NCBI GenBank assembly: GCA_021413965.1
Contig: JAIOPI010000004.1
Location: 62,001 to 126,000 of the forward strand
Length of the DNA: 64,000 nucleotides
Source: Lentisphaerota bacterium
GTDB taxonomy: Bacteria > Verrucomicrobiota > Kiritimatiellia > UBA8416 > JAIOPI01
Direction: 5' to 3'
Shown here: positions 8,848 through 18,441 of the stretch, in pieces
Numbering within the stretch: position 1 is the stretch's first letter
Layout: each line of letters begins with the position of its first letter
The notes under the pieces: model-generated
Seen by the model: only the letters and a program-made list of their open reading frames with translations
What the model was told of the DNA's origin: nothing
Database searches by the model: none
Position numbers and translations under genes: made by a program

Positions 8848-8966
8848 CGTACGAGGACACCTTGATTCTACGCCCCGGTCGTGCCATCGTGTCCGCTCCG
8901 TGTGACACGCACGAGCAGGCCCGGATGCGCTCCATACTGAGCAGGCATGGCCGAACAGGTATACCT

Positions 8967-10706
8967 ATGATGATGCTGACGCGTTGCTCTCCCCCCCTCC
9001 TCGCCCTTGCCGCGGTATGCGCGTTCGGCGCACGGGCGGCGATCGCCGCCGTTGATTCTCCGCGCCTGACCACGGACCGGTGGCCGTCGATGTATACCAT
9101 CGAAGACTTCGCACAGGACATCGTGCGGCTGGAAAACGCCAGGACCGGCGAAGAGAAACTGATCGCGCTCTTCACGTGGAATCATCGCGTCATGCGGCAT
9201 GGGTATGGCTACAGCGAAGGGCCGACACGGAAGGCGATCCTGGATAGCTTCGCGCTCGCCACGACCGATCGGTACCGCTACGACGTCATCGATCCCGTCA
9301 AGATTCTGCACGTCTATGGCGAAGGCTGGTGCGATACGCGCTCGCGCCTGTTCAATGCGCTCTGCAACGGCGCGGGCCTGAAGGCCGAGACGATTAGCAT
9401 CTTCGACCCCAAGGTGCGGGTCTGGTATCGCGACCGCGACGGCGTCGAACGCTGGCACCTCGTGGATCCGTTCCGGTCATGGTACGTCTACACGCGCGAC
9501 GGGTCCCACATCGCGAGCTACGAAGAGATCGTGGCGGATCCGACCCTGCTGACAAGCCCGCGCAAAACCTCGCAGCCGTTTGCGTACTGGACGAACACGT
9601 CCGGCTTCGCGGTCGCACAGGACCCCACCTCCCTGTTCATGCCGGACGGGTCCATCTACCCGATGCTGCCGCACACGTCGTTCAAGCTGCTGCCGCACGA
9701 CTACCACAGTATGGACGTGCCGCTGCGCAAGGGAACCCGTCTTCAACTCAAGTGGAGCGCGGCGGGCAAGTATTACGGGTTCTACGAAGACCTCGGCGAG
9801 GCGCATCGCTGCCCCAACGGGCCGCACAGCCATCGTTTCGACGGACCGGGCACGGAGCACACCACGTTCGCCAGCGGCAAGGAGACGGTGATCGACCCCG
9901 CCAACTGGCCCTACGTTAAGAGTTACTACAAGCCCTGCGACAACACGAACTGCCCGTTCTACAACCTGCCGGTGAAATGGTACGGCAATGGACAGCTCAC
10001 CTACACGCCCAACCTCGACCGGCTGGAGAACTTCCGCGACGGCCTCTACTCGTGGGGCTCGTACCGCAATCTGACCGTCGGCAACAACCCGGGCGGCGAG
10101 CCACGGGTACGCCCGTCGCGCCCCCAGGCAGACGCCTGGCTGACGTTCCGCGTGGATTCGCCCTACGTCATGGTGGACGCCAACATCGACGCGCAATTCC
10201 GGCTGGGGAACACCAGCGACGCCTGCACCGTCAGCCTGTCGACCGACAGGGGGGACACCTGGCGGGAAGTCTGGCGCAGCACGGGAAGCGGCGCGCAACG
10301 GGCGAACATCAACATCGGGCAGCACCCGTGGAAGGCTGACGCCACGTCTGCCGTGGGCCAGTACACGTACCTCGTGCGGATCCAGATGACGGCAACTGAC
10401 CCCTCGCAGACCGGCCTTGACGCGCTGCAGCTCTCGAATGATCTCGAACTGAACATGTTCACGCTGCCGATGCTCCAGCCCGGCAGGAATCGGATCCGGT
10501 ACGCCGCCCATCGCACTGAACCGGGCGATGCCATGCGCGTCACCTTCTGCTGGGATGACCGGGATGGGAAAGCGCGCCAGGACGTGCGTGTCTTCCCGGG
10601 CCTGACAGCCGACTACACCATCCGGACCGCGGCGCAGTCGCCTGACGACATTACGATGCGCTGGCTCATGCTGGAGAATCCGGCTCCGGGACAACCGACC
10701 GAGTGA
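8967..10706 (+). CDS. Exported transglutaminase-fold protein
   Basis: The 579-residue protein begins with a signal peptide (MMMLTRCSPPLLALAAVCAF, cleavage near AIA). A transglutaminase-like core follows, with Cys122 in GEGWCDTRSRLFNALC and Asp167 in WHLVDPF. The histidine normally found about 15 residues before that Asp is not obvious in 'KVRVWYRDRDG', so peptidase activity is uncertain. The remaining 370 residues look beta-rich and include an 'LNMFTLPMLQPGRNRIRY' segment. The function is unknown. The gene lies 10 bp upstream of the GH78 rhamnosidase, so it is probably co-expressed and may act on the same extracellular material. The start could also be ATG 8925. Confidence 0.7.
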   Translation: MMMLTRCSPPLLALAAVCAFGARAAIAAVDSPRLTTDRWPSMYTIEDFAQDIVRLENARTGEEKLIALFTWNHRVMRHGYGYSEGPTRKAILDSFALATTDRYRYDVIDPVKILHVYGEGWCDTRSRLFNALCNGAGLKAETISIFDPKVRVWYRDRDGVERWHLVDPFRSWYVYTRDGSHIASYEEIVADPTLLTSPRKTSQPFAYWTNTSGFAVAQDPTSLFMPDGSIYPMLPHTSFKLLPHDYHSMDVPLRKGTRLQLKWSAAGKYYGFYEDLGEAHRCPNGPHSHRFDGPGTEHTTFASGKETVIDPANWPYVKSYYKPCDNTNCPFYNLPVKWYGNGQLTYTPNLDRLENFRDGLYSWGSYRNLTVGNNPGGEPRVRPSRPQADAWLTFRVDSPYVMVDANIDAQFRLGNTSDACTVSLSTDRGDTWREVWRSTGSGAQRANINIGQHPWKADATSAVGQYTYLVRIQMTATDPSQTGLDALQLSNDLELNMFTLPMLQPGRNRIRYAAHRTEPGDAMRVTFCWDDRDGKARQDVRVFPGLTADYTIRTAAQSPDDITMRWLMLENPAPGQPTE

Positions 10707-10716
10707 AGGGCGCACG

Positions 10717-13476
10717 ATGACTCCAACCAAGGCGGCTTCGAAAACATGGTTTTCACAGGAAGCGCATTGGATCTGGAGGCGCGGAGGCGATCGGCGGGCT
10801 TACCACGAATACGTCCGATTTAGGCGCGTCTTCACGCTCTCGCCAGGCGAGGCCGAACGTGCCCGGGAGCATGGTCCCGCCGCGCTGCACATCACCGCCG
10901 ACGCGCTCTATCAACTCTGGCTGAACGGTCACATGGTCGGGCATGGACCAGCCAAGTCCGCCGAAGGGCGACGGTCGGTGGACACTTATGCAGTGGCCAC
11001 CCTGTTGCGTGCCGGGGAAAACGCCATCGAGGTGCTGGTGCTCAGCAGCGGCGTGGGGACCATGACCTACTGCCCCGGCGATGCCGGCCTGATCTTTGAA
11101 CTGGACCTCGGCAAACGCCGGATTGCCAGCAATGCCGCCACCCAGGCGCAGGTCGATCCCCAGCGCCGGAAGCCCACCGTGCGGCGGTGGATGCTGCCCT
11201 GCCTCGAGGATGTCGACGGCGCCGCCCGACCCGCCCGCTGGACGGCAGCCGAGGTCGTGTCGAGCACGGCCATGCTCTATGCGCGACGCGTGCCGCTCCC
11301 CAGTCGCGAAGCGCTGCATCCCCAGCGCCTGGTGGCCGCCGAGATGGTGCAGCTTCCCAATTTCTCCATCTCGTTCCGCTCCAAACCGTATCTGACCCAC
11401 GGAGAGACAAGGCTCCGAAACAACACCTACATTCCGAATGCCGTCCTGGTCACCGACCTGGTCTCGCCAATCGCCCAGGACCTCGTGCTGACCCCCACCA
11501 TGGGCGCCGTGACGTGGGTCTTCCGCGGCCGCGAGGTGATCGCCGGCGGCTCGTGGATGCCGTGGCAAGCCATGGGCGATGCACCGCCGACGCTGCGACT
11601 GCGCAAGGGCAAGAACCGGCTCGTCGGCATTTGCACCCGCAGCCATCATGAGGACATCAACCTTTGCGGCTTCGTGCGGCAACCCATCCTCGCCGTCAAC
11701 CCCGCCGGCGCCGGTATGTTCCAAGTCGTGCCGGCCGATGCCGACCTGGTGGCCACGGTGCAGCGCGGACGGGGACTGGCCGCGGCGGGTGCGAACGCCT
11801 GGCCCACCGCTCTCCCCTCCATGGATCCCGCGGATTCCATGCGGGAGGGCAACGCGCATGACCGCGTGGTGGGCGCACGCGTCCGGCATGCCGTGCCCAT
11901 GCCCTGGGGCGAGTCGATGGTCCTGCCCCCCGCGCGTGGCGACGACGCGTCCCGGGTGATCCTGGATCTCGGCGTGCTGCACAGCGGCTGGGTGAGCGTC
12001 GAGGCAACGGGACGGCGCGGGAGCCGCCTCATCATCTCCTGCTTCGAGGCCCTGGCGGAGGGGCCGCCGCGGCGGGTTCAGTGGCCGGCCGGCTGCAACA
12101 ACGCGCTGACCGTGCACCTTCGCGATGGCGTGCAGCGCTTCGAGAGCTTCCTGCACTACGGCGCGCGCTTCTTGGCCGTGCACCACACCGGCGAACACCC
12201 CGTCCGGATAACGGACTTGCGGCTCGTCACCGCCAACTGTGGCAGTCATCGCCGCGGCCATTTCCACTGCCCGGATGAACTGCTGAACCGCATCTATTCC
12301 ATCTGCGTGCAGAGCGCAATCTCCGCCACGGACGACACGTTCACCGATTGCCCGACGTTCGAGCAGGTGAATTGGAACTACGATAACCGCATGACCGCCC
12401 TCTGCGATCGGCTGAGCTGCGCGAACACCGCCGTCAGCCGCAACAGCATCGAACTGCTGGCCGAGGATCCACGCATGCCCGGGCTCGTGCGCAGCCAATA
12501 CCCCAGCACCTGGGACAGCCGCATCCCCCTGTGGAGTTTTCACTGGATCCAGTACGTGTGGGATCACTACTGGGCGACCGGCGACCGCGCCTTTGCCCAC
12601 CAGCTGCTGCCACGCGTGACCGCCGGGATTGAAGAGGCCCTCTCGAAGATCAATGCACTGGGGCTCATGGCGTGGGATGGCGGCGAGGAGGTCTGGCACT
12701 TCGTCGATTGGGCACACGGGCGCGACGACAAGCACGCCATCTGCACGGCCGAGCAGGCGGCACTGGCCGGGGCGCTGCAGGCGGCAGAGAAACTGGCGAC
12801 GGTGGCCGGCGCGCCACAGGCCCTGTCCGCCCGCTGGCGCCAGGCCCGCCGGTCGCTCGCGACCGCGACGCGCCGACACCTCTGGGATCCGGTCCGCGCG
12901 GCGTACGTCGACAGCCTGCACGCGGATGGCACACGCTCCACGGTGGCGTCCCAGGTCAGCAACGCCGCCATGGCCATTTACGGCCTCGGGTCTCCCGCCT
13001 GGTCGCGGCGCCTGGCACGCGCACTGGCCGATGAAACCACCGCCCTTCTGCCATGCGGCAGCCCCTGCGGGTTGTACTACATCATGGAGTTGCTCGACGC
13101 CCACGACCAACGCGAGGCGCTGTGGCGCATTATCCGGCGCCGCTGGGGCGATATGGTGCGTGCCGGCGACACCACCACGTGGGAAGTCTTCGCCGAGTTC
13201 GGACATGCGGGCTTCCCCACCCGCAGCCGCTGCCACCCGTTTTCCTCCTACGTGGTCAAATACATCGTGAAAGATTTGCTGGGCATCGACGCACGGGCGC
13301 CCGCGTTCGCCCGCGTGCACATTCGCCCTTGCCCGCCACCCGAACTGAAGTCCGCATCGGGCGCCATTCCGACCCCGCACGGTCTGATGCGAGTCTCCTG
13401 GACGCGGGACCATGGCCGCCTGCTCCTGCGCCACGAACTGCCCGCCGGCATCCGCCTGTCCACATCCAGCCGGTGA
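10717..13476 (+). CDS. Alpha-L-rhamnosidase, GH78-like
   Basis: This 919-residue protein has no clear signal peptide. Its N-terminal jelly-roll contains an 'ADALYQLWLNGHMVGHGPA' motif, as in GH78 N-terminal domains. Further beta modules follow to about residue 500. An (alpha/alpha)6 catalytic barrel then starts near HCPDELLNRIYSICVQSA, with the acidic block DDTFTDCPTFEQVNW at about 538-552. 'SSYVVKYIVKDLLGI' and the C-terminal beta domain complete the order. GH78 enzymes release terminal alpha-L-rhamnose, by inversion, from pectic side chains or glycosides. The absence of a signal suggests cytoplasmic use of imported oligosaccharides. It follows the transglutaminase-fold gene by 10 bp. Confidence 0.8.
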   Translation: MTPTKAASKTWFSQEAHWIWRRGGDRRAYHEYVRFRRVFTLSPGEAERAREHGPAALHITADALYQLWLNGHMVGHGPAKSAEGRRSVDTYAVATLLRAGENAIEVLVLSSGVGTMTYCPGDAGLIFELDLGKRRIASNAATQAQVDPQRRKPTVRRWMLPCLEDVDGAARPARWTAAEVVSSTAMLYARRVPLPSREALHPQRLVAAEMVQLPNFSISFRSKPYLTHGETRLRNNTYIPNAVLVTDLVSPIAQDLVLTPTMGAVTWVFRGREVIAGGSWMPWQAMGDAPPTLRLRKGKNRLVGICTRSHHEDINLCGFVRQPILAVNPAGAGMFQVVPADADLVATVQRGRGLAAAGANAWPTALPSMDPADSMREGNAHDRVVGARVRHAVPMPWGESMVLPPARGDDASRVILDLGVLHSGWVSVEATGRRGSRLIISCFEALAEGPPRRVQWPAGCNNALTVHLRDGVQRFESFLHYGARFLAVHHTGEHPVRITDLRLVTANCGSHRRGHFHCPDELLNRIYSICVQSAISATDDTFTDCPTFEQVNWNYDNRMTALCDRLSCANTAVSRNSIELLAEDPRMPGLVRSQYPSTWDSRIPLWSFHWIQYVWDHYWATGDRAFAHQLLPRVTAGIEEALSKINALGLMAWDGGEEVWHFVDWAHGRDDKHAICTAEQAALAGALQAAEKLATVAGAPQALSARWRQARRSLATATRRHLWDPVRAAYVDSLHADGTRSTVASQVSNAAMAIYGLGSPAWSRRLARALADETTALLPCGSPCGLYYIMELLDAHDQREALWRIIRRRWGDMVRAGDTTTWEVFAEFGHAGFPTRSRCHPFSSYVVKYIVKDLLGIDARAPAFARVHIRPCPPPELKSASGAIPTPHGLMRVSWTRDHGRLLLRHELPAGIRLSTSSR

Positions 13477-13632
13477 CGTACGCAGGCCGGGTGTTCAGGA
13501 ACCCGGGCAGCCGGGAACCCGCGTCGCGTACGGACTGCCCGCCGACGGCCCGCACGGTGGCGCTGATACCATCCTGGGTCCAGCCTGCTTTCCTCTTGCC
13601 GCCCCCCCCTGGCGGGCGTAGGGTTTTTCTTC

Positions 13633-14700
13633 ATGGAAAATCTTCGGCTCGGCATCATCGGGTGCGGCTGGGTCCGCCCCGCCCACATGTCCGGCATCTT
13701 TGATGAAACGCCCGACATCGAGGTGGTCGCAGCGTGCGATCCCCATCCGCCGGCGCTGGCCGCCTTCAGCAGCCGCTACCGCGTGCCGCACGCCTACGCC
13801 GATCCCGCCCAACTGCTGGCCCATCCCGGGCTCGACGCCGTCAGCATCGCGGTCAAGCCGGAGCCCGAAAAAGTGCGCCTGGCCATTCGCGCACTGGAGC
13901 GCGGGCTGCACGTGCTCGCGGAGAAGCCCATGGCCCTGACCATACCCGAAGCGGAGTCCATGGCGGCCGCAGCGCGCCGGTCGGGCCGCGTCCTGCAGAT
14001 CGGGTTCAACCGGCGCTTCGAGCCCGTCTACCAGGCCGCCCACGCACTGCTCCACGATCGCGACACGTTCGGCACGCTGGTGACGTGTCACGCCAGTTAT
14101 GCAGGCGCGCAAAATGAGTTTCCCTACGTCACCTTCATGGCGCAGAATCCGCACACCTTTGACGGGCTGCAGTACTTGGCCGGGCCCGTCCGCTGCATCC
14201 GCTCCGTCGTCCACCGGCAGATGAATCCCGCACGATTTGATAGCATCCAGGACAAGCTCGGGCATCCCTCCGAGCGGGAGTACAACCGCACCGAGCCCGG
14301 ACTGGTCGGCATCAGCGTCGCCTCCACGCTTTCCTTCGCGTCCGGCGCCGTGGGCACCTTTGCGCTGAGCACGGCCGCGCCGGCGGGACGGCTCACCGGA
14401 GACCGCGCCGAGTTTCTCGGCACGCGCGGCACCGCCCTCGTCATCGAAGGCATGGACCGCGCCGTGATCATCCGCCCCGGCGGCGCCGAGGACATCCTGT
14501 CTTCCTCCTCCTGGTCGCGCAAGGCATCGTCGTTCGGGCTGGAATACCGGCATTTCGTGGAATGGATTCGCACGGGACGCCCCACGCGCATCACGCTGGC
14601 CGACGGTCTGCGCTCCGTCTATCTCTACGACGCGTTTCTGCGTTCGTTGCGGACGGACGCGCCGTGCGACGTGCCGCAGGTGACGGAGGCGGCTTCGTAA
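13633..14700 (+). CDS. Gfo/Idh/MocA-family oxidoreductase
   Basis: The 355-residue protein has an N-terminal Rossmann fold with GIIGCGWVRPAHMSG for NAD(P) binding and the family EKP motif at residues 97-99 (LAEKPMALT). A C-terminal alpha/beta substrate domain follows. The family oxidises or reduces hydroxyls of sugars and inositols. Its stop TAA overlaps the next gene's ATG by one base (TAATG), so the two are probably translated together on one substrate. The substrate is not evident. The preceding 156-bp gap shows no recognisable signal. Confidence 0.85.
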   Translation: MENLRLGIIGCGWVRPAHMSGIFDETPDIEVVAACDPHPPALAAFSSRYRVPHAYADPAQLLAHPGLDAVSIAVKPEPEKVRLAIRALERGLHVLAEKPMALTIPEAESMAAAARRSGRVLQIGFNRRFEPVYQAAHALLHDRDTFGTLVTCHASYAGAQNEFPYVTFMAQNPHTFDGLQYLAGPVRCIRSVVHRQMNPARFDSIQDKLGHPSEREYNRTEPGLVGISVASTLSFASGAVGTFALSTAAPAGRLTGDRAEFLGTRGTALVIEGMDRAVIIRPGGAEDILSSSSWSRKASSFGLEYRHFVEWIRTGRPTRITLADGLRSVYLYDAFLRSLRTDAPCDVPQVTEAAS

Positions 14701-15452
14701 TGCGCACCGGCTTCTCCTGCTGGCAGCTTGATCCCCTGCGCGTCGTGGCACAAGTCGGCGCCGCCGCACAGGCGCTGGAGTTGCTCGTGCCCGCCGACGG
14801 CAAGGCGACCGCGCAGCGCTGGCGCGATGAACTCGTCGTGGCCCGCGGCATCGAACCCATTCTCACCATCCTGTGCCTGCCCGACCGCGTGGCCTTCGAT
14901 AGCGAACGCGCGCCCCTGCCATGGCCCGACGGCCTGCCTTTTGTTGACGTGCTCGGCGTCCGGCGCCTGCGCGTTGTCGGCGTCCCCGGCCAGGATTCGC
15001 CCGACGCCTTTGCGGCGCGTGTCATCCGGCAACTGCGCGGCCTGATTCCGGACGTGAACGCGCGCGGCCTGACGCTGAACTACGAAAACCACGGCGAGGC
15101 CACCGCCACGGTGACGCGTATTCTCGATGGCATCGGCACACCTCCCCTTTTCGCCCTGCTCGATCCGCTCAACGCCTACCTTGCAGGCGAAGCACCGGAG
15201 GCCGTCATCGCCACCCTTCTGGAAAGGCGAGGCTACATCCACGTCAAGGACGTCACGGCGGGAGCCGACGGGCGCCCGTCGCCGACCTGCTGTCCCGTGG
15301 GTGAAGGGGTGGCGGACTGGGCCGCCCTGCTCCCACGGTTGCGCGCGCGCGGCGATGACTTCCTCGCCGTCTTCGAACTTCCCGGATGCGGCGATGACGG
15401 CTATGCGGGCTATCCGCGCAGCCTGGCGGCCTTTCGCGCCCTGACGGCTTGA
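14700..15452 (+). CDS. Sugar phosphate isomerase/epimerase-like TIM barrel
   Basis: This 250-residue protein resembles AP-endonuclease-2-type xylose isomerase-like barrels: 'LNYENHGEATATVTRILDGI' carries a metal-ligand Glu, 'FALLDPLNAYLAGE' has the Asp-Pro-x-Asn pattern, 'GYIHVKDVT' gives the His-Val-Lys-Asp motif, and 'FLAVFELPG' gives the last Glu. ATG 14700 sits inside the preceding stop (TAATG), showing translational coupling to the Gfo/Idh/MocA oxidoreductase. That pairing is common in catabolism of unusual sugars or inositols. The longer frame from 14562 would overlap the upstream gene heavily and was not used. Confidence 0.8.
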   Translation: MRTGFSCWQLDPLRVVAQVGAAAQALELLVPADGKATAQRWRDELVVARGIEPILTILCLPDRVAFDSERAPLPWPDGLPFVDVLGVRRLRVVGVPGQDSPDAFAARVIRQLRGLIPDVNARGLTLNYENHGEATATVTRILDGIGTPPLFALLDPLNAYLAGEAPEAVIATLLERRGYIHVKDVTAGADGRPSPTCCPVGEGVADWAALLPRLRARGDDFLAVFELPGCGDDGYAGYPRSLAAFRALTA

Positions 15453-15458
15453 AACCAC

Positions 15459-15480
15459 GGACCGGGCGCGAGGCCGGTCC
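15459..15480. terminator. Hairpin between convergent genes
   Basis: GGACCGG and CCGGTCC form a perfect 7-bp stem with an 8-base loop. It starts 7 bp after the isomerase stop and faces the converging sensor kinase. There is no T-tract, so termination is inferred from position only. Confidence 0.35.
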
Positions 15481-15522
15481 TCATGAAGGCCTGGCCCCAT
15501 TCTTGGCCGCCGCGTCCCCGCC

Positions 15523-17928
15523 TCACCGACCGCAGCAGGCATGAATGGTCGCCACCAGGACTTCCGCCGCTTCGCTCTTGGAGACGTACGCGGCCGCTCC
15601 GGCGTGTCGCATCTCTTCCTCCCGATGCGGTTCGGCATACATGGACAGGCCAATCACCACCACCGCCGGATACTCCGAATGAATGACGCGCGTGGCATCA
15701 ATGCCGTTCATATTCGGCATGCTGACATCCATCAGCACGACTTCCGGACGCAGCGACCGTACCACCTGTATGGCCGCTTCCCCATCCGACGCCTCCCCAA
15801 CCACTTCAATGGCGGGGTCCCGTGCAAGATAATCCATCAAGCCCTGCCGCAAAATCATGTGATCATCCACCAGCAACACCCGGATCTTGCCGCCGACAAC
15901 GGGCGCGCCCTCCTCGCCCGCCGGTCGACCGCCGGGATCCCGGACTGGCGCCGTCCGGCCATCCGGCGATCCCGAAGCGAAGGCCGCGCGGGGAGCGGTC
16001 ATCGGGGCGGTCAGCGTCACGCGACACCCGGCCCCGGGCGCACTGTCCACCGTCATGCGGCCCCCGAGTGCTTCGAAACGCTCGCGCACCGCCAACTGAC
16101 CGAAGCCGAGTTCGAGATCCTCCGGATGCCCCTGTTCGAGCGGTGCGTACCCCCGCCCACGGTCCCCCACCACCACCTGCACCTGGTCATCCTGCAGCAC
16201 CGTGATGGTCACCTCGGCGGTGGAGACGCCGGAATGTTTGACCACGTTCAGAAGCAATTCGCGCACGGCATGGAAGATGGCAATCCGCAGATCCTCGCCC
16301 GCGGCCTGCACCCGCTCATCGACTTCAGCCGCCACCCGCAGCTTGTGCTTTTCCAGCATGCGCATCTGAATCCACTTCATGGCCAGCGCCAAGCCCCCTT
16401 CCCGCAGGATGGGCGGGCTCAGCTCCAGCACGAGCGATCGGGACTCCTGGATGGCCTCGCTGACGGCCATGCCGGCGGCCCGCGCGGCGCTGAGCTGGCC
16501 ACCGTCAGTCAGCCCCCGCTCCAGCGCGGAGATGCTGAAATTGGCGGCGACAAGCAACTGCTGGAGCTGGTCGTGCAGAATGTGGGCAATGCGCTTGCGT
16601 TCAAGGTCTTCTACCTGTGCCAGCTTGGCGCCCAATTGCCGGAGAAGCGCCGTGGTCCGTTCCAGCGCGACGTTGCGCTTGGCCAGCTCGGATGTGCGCT
16701 CCTGAACCCGGCGCTCGAGGTCTAGGTTTGATTGCCGAAGCAGGTCCTCTCGGAGCGCGCGCATGGTGATGTCATCGAACATCACCAGAACCTTGTCCGC
16801 CACCACAATGCCGAAAATGGTGACCGTCTTCACCGCGCCGTCCTTGCACGTCACGCGGTAATCATCCCTCGCGATTTCCCGCCGCTCCGTCATGGCCACT
16901 TTCACGTGGCGCATCCAGCGAGCCGTGACCTCGCTCCGGTAGTCGGGGTCCGGGTACGCTTTCACCCACCACTGGTCCATCGTGGGAATGTCGTCCGGGC
17001 GATAGCCGAAGGTCTCGATCGCTTTCTGATTGATGTACTCAATGGTCCCGGTATGGCCGACAATGGCCATGCTCAACGGAGCGAGTTCCAACAGCTTCCG
17101 CTGGAGGTCTTCGCTTTGCTTGCGAGCCTCCTCCGCCCGCGTGTGCTCTACCACCTCACGCTGCAGGCGGTCGTTGATTGACGTGACCTGGCTAAGTGAC
17201 GCGGCCAGTTCCTCGGTGCGCTGCCGGACTTGCGTTTCGAGGCTCTCCTGGTTTGCCAGGAGCTGCGACTTGACCGTGCGCAAGCGCCCCAGCGCCACGG
17301 CCATGTCGGCACGCGTCGCCCGGTCGGTGCTGAGCAGTTGCTCGATTTCGTTTTCGACCATGCGGGTCGAGGGCGCCACGGTGAACGCGTCGCATGCATC
17401 CCCCCTGGCAATGAACGAGGTCTGCGTGGCCCAGCAGTTGGTTCCGAAACGCTTGGTGCAGTAGCCGGCGAGCTTGCCAGCCAGCATGGCGCTGCCCCAA
17501 CACGTGTTCAACGTCTTCTGATACAGACCTTCCCACGTGTTGTGCGCCTCGAACCGGCACTCACGCTTCTCGGGATCGTCCGCCACCAGCCGCCATTGGC
17601 CCCAGCCGGCGACGGCCGCCACGACGCCGATGGCCGCAAATCCTTCCGGGAAGGAGGGGTAGCGAATCATCAGCAACCAGTCCGACTCGACGCTCTTGCG
17701 CCCCTCCGACTGCAGGGCCAGTGAGAAGCGCTCCGGACCGACCATGGTGGCCAGGCCCGACATCAGGCCCGCCAGTGTTGAGTTTACCCACAACATGGCC
17801 GCGGGCAGTCCCAGGAAATCAAACGTCCCGGCGGCGGCATTCCACGTGAGCGCGATCCCGTCGACCACGATGCGGTCCTGCGACGGTCCGGTGCGCAGCG
17901 GCTCCGGTGCTTTCCTGGCTCTGGTCAT
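15523..17928 (-). CDS. Hybrid sensor kinase: V4R-like, PAS, HisKA_3, HATPase, receiver
   Basis: The 801-residue protein reads in order: an N-terminal region (1-190) with a V4R-like end (AGKLAGYCTKRFGTNC ... GDACDAFTV); coiled coil (about 200-275); a PAS domain (about 275-400); a second coiled coil; a HisKA_3 H-box near 450 (RKRIAHILHDQLQQLL); HATPase_c with 'HAVRELLLNVVKHSG'; and a receiver domain from about 678 (RVLLVDDHMILRQG) with phospho-Asp near 729 (VVLMDVSMPNMNG). There is no membrane helix and no DNA-binding output. The closing receiver is NarL-like, so a separate HTH protein elsewhere is the likely target. The V4R-like part may bind a small ligand or metal. Confidence 0.8.
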   Translation of the reverse strand: MTRARKAPEPLRTGPSQDRIVVDGIALTWNAAAGTFDFLGLPAAMLWVNSTLAGLMSGLATMVGPERFSLALQSEGRKSVESDWLLMIRYPSFPEGFAAIGVVAAVAGWGQWRLVADDPEKRECRFEAHNTWEGLYQKTLNTCWGSAMLAGKLAGYCTKRFGTNCWATQTSFIARGDACDAFTVAPSTRMVENEIEQLLSTDRATRADMAVALGRLRTVKSQLLANQESLETQVRQRTEELAASLSQVTSINDRLQREVVEHTRAEEARKQSEDLQRKLLELAPLSMAIVGHTGTIEYINQKAIETFGYRPDDIPTMDQWWVKAYPDPDYRSEVTARWMRHVKVAMTERREIARDDYRVTCKDGAVKTVTIFGIVVADKVLVMFDDITMRALREDLLRQSNLDLERRVQERTSELAKRNVALERTTALLRQLGAKLAQVEDLERKRIAHILHDQLQQLLVAANFSISALERGLTDGGQLSAARAAGMAVSEAIQESRSLVLELSPPILREGGLALAMKWIQMRMLEKHKLRVAAEVDERVQAAGEDLRIAIFHAVRELLLNVVKHSGVSTAEVTITVLQDDQVQVVVGDRGRGYAPLEQGHPEDLELGFGQLAVRERFEALGGRMTVDSAPGAGCRVTLTAPMTAPRAAFASGSPDGRTAPVRDPGGRPAGEEGAPVVGGKIRVLLVDDHMILRQGLMDYLARDPAIEVVGEASDGEAAIQVVRSLRPEVVLMDVSMPNMNGIDATRVIHSEYPAVVVIGLSMYAEPHREEEMRHAGAAAYVSKSEAAEVLVATIHACCGR

Positions 17929-18441
17929 ACCCCTACCCCATACCCTTTACCCATGACCCGCGGCCCCTGGTCGAGGCAGGCGCACCAACACCCCCCCCGC
18001 GACCGAGGCACACCCTAGGATGGCGGATTCCAAGCCCATTCGGCAAGTTTATGATGTCAGCATGATGACGGCAGGCACGCCCCCTGCACCTCCGTCGGGA
18101 TCGCACGGGACCACCCCGACCTTGCCAGCCGCTGGGAGAGGCCCAACTGACCCATCTACCATGCCGGGGATGGCGACTCGGCATGGCCGCCGGCCGGCAT
18201 CACAGTCAGCCGCTCGCGGGCGCGCCTCCCGCGCCCCGGGGCTTGACCGCAACCGGCGGGAGGCCTAGTGTATATTATTATATCTATCTGTTCCATATTA
18301 TGGAACAGCCAAGGCCACCGCCCGACCGGTTTGGATGCGAAAGGAGCACAGCCCGACATGACGTCGCAAGCCAGGATGGGTCGCGTCCTGCTGTCGCCAC
18401 GCCAGCGGCTTGCCCAGGCCGAACACACCGGCGCGGCCCGG
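17929..18441. promoter_or_regulatory. 513-bp gap with AT-rich promoter-like patch and a perfect palindrome
   Basis: No intact gene is seen here. Positions 18271-18284 are almost pure A/T (TATATTATTATAT) in otherwise GC-rich DNA and contain a minus-strand TATAAT at 18277-18282. At 18289-18307 lies TGTTCCATATTATGGAACA, with 9-bp arms and a single central T, the geometry of many IclR-family operators. A good ribosome site and an ATG (18358) follow on the plus strand, but the frame runs antisense into the epimerase gene. The signals may drive the sensor kinase or be left from a lost gene. Confidence 0.5.
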
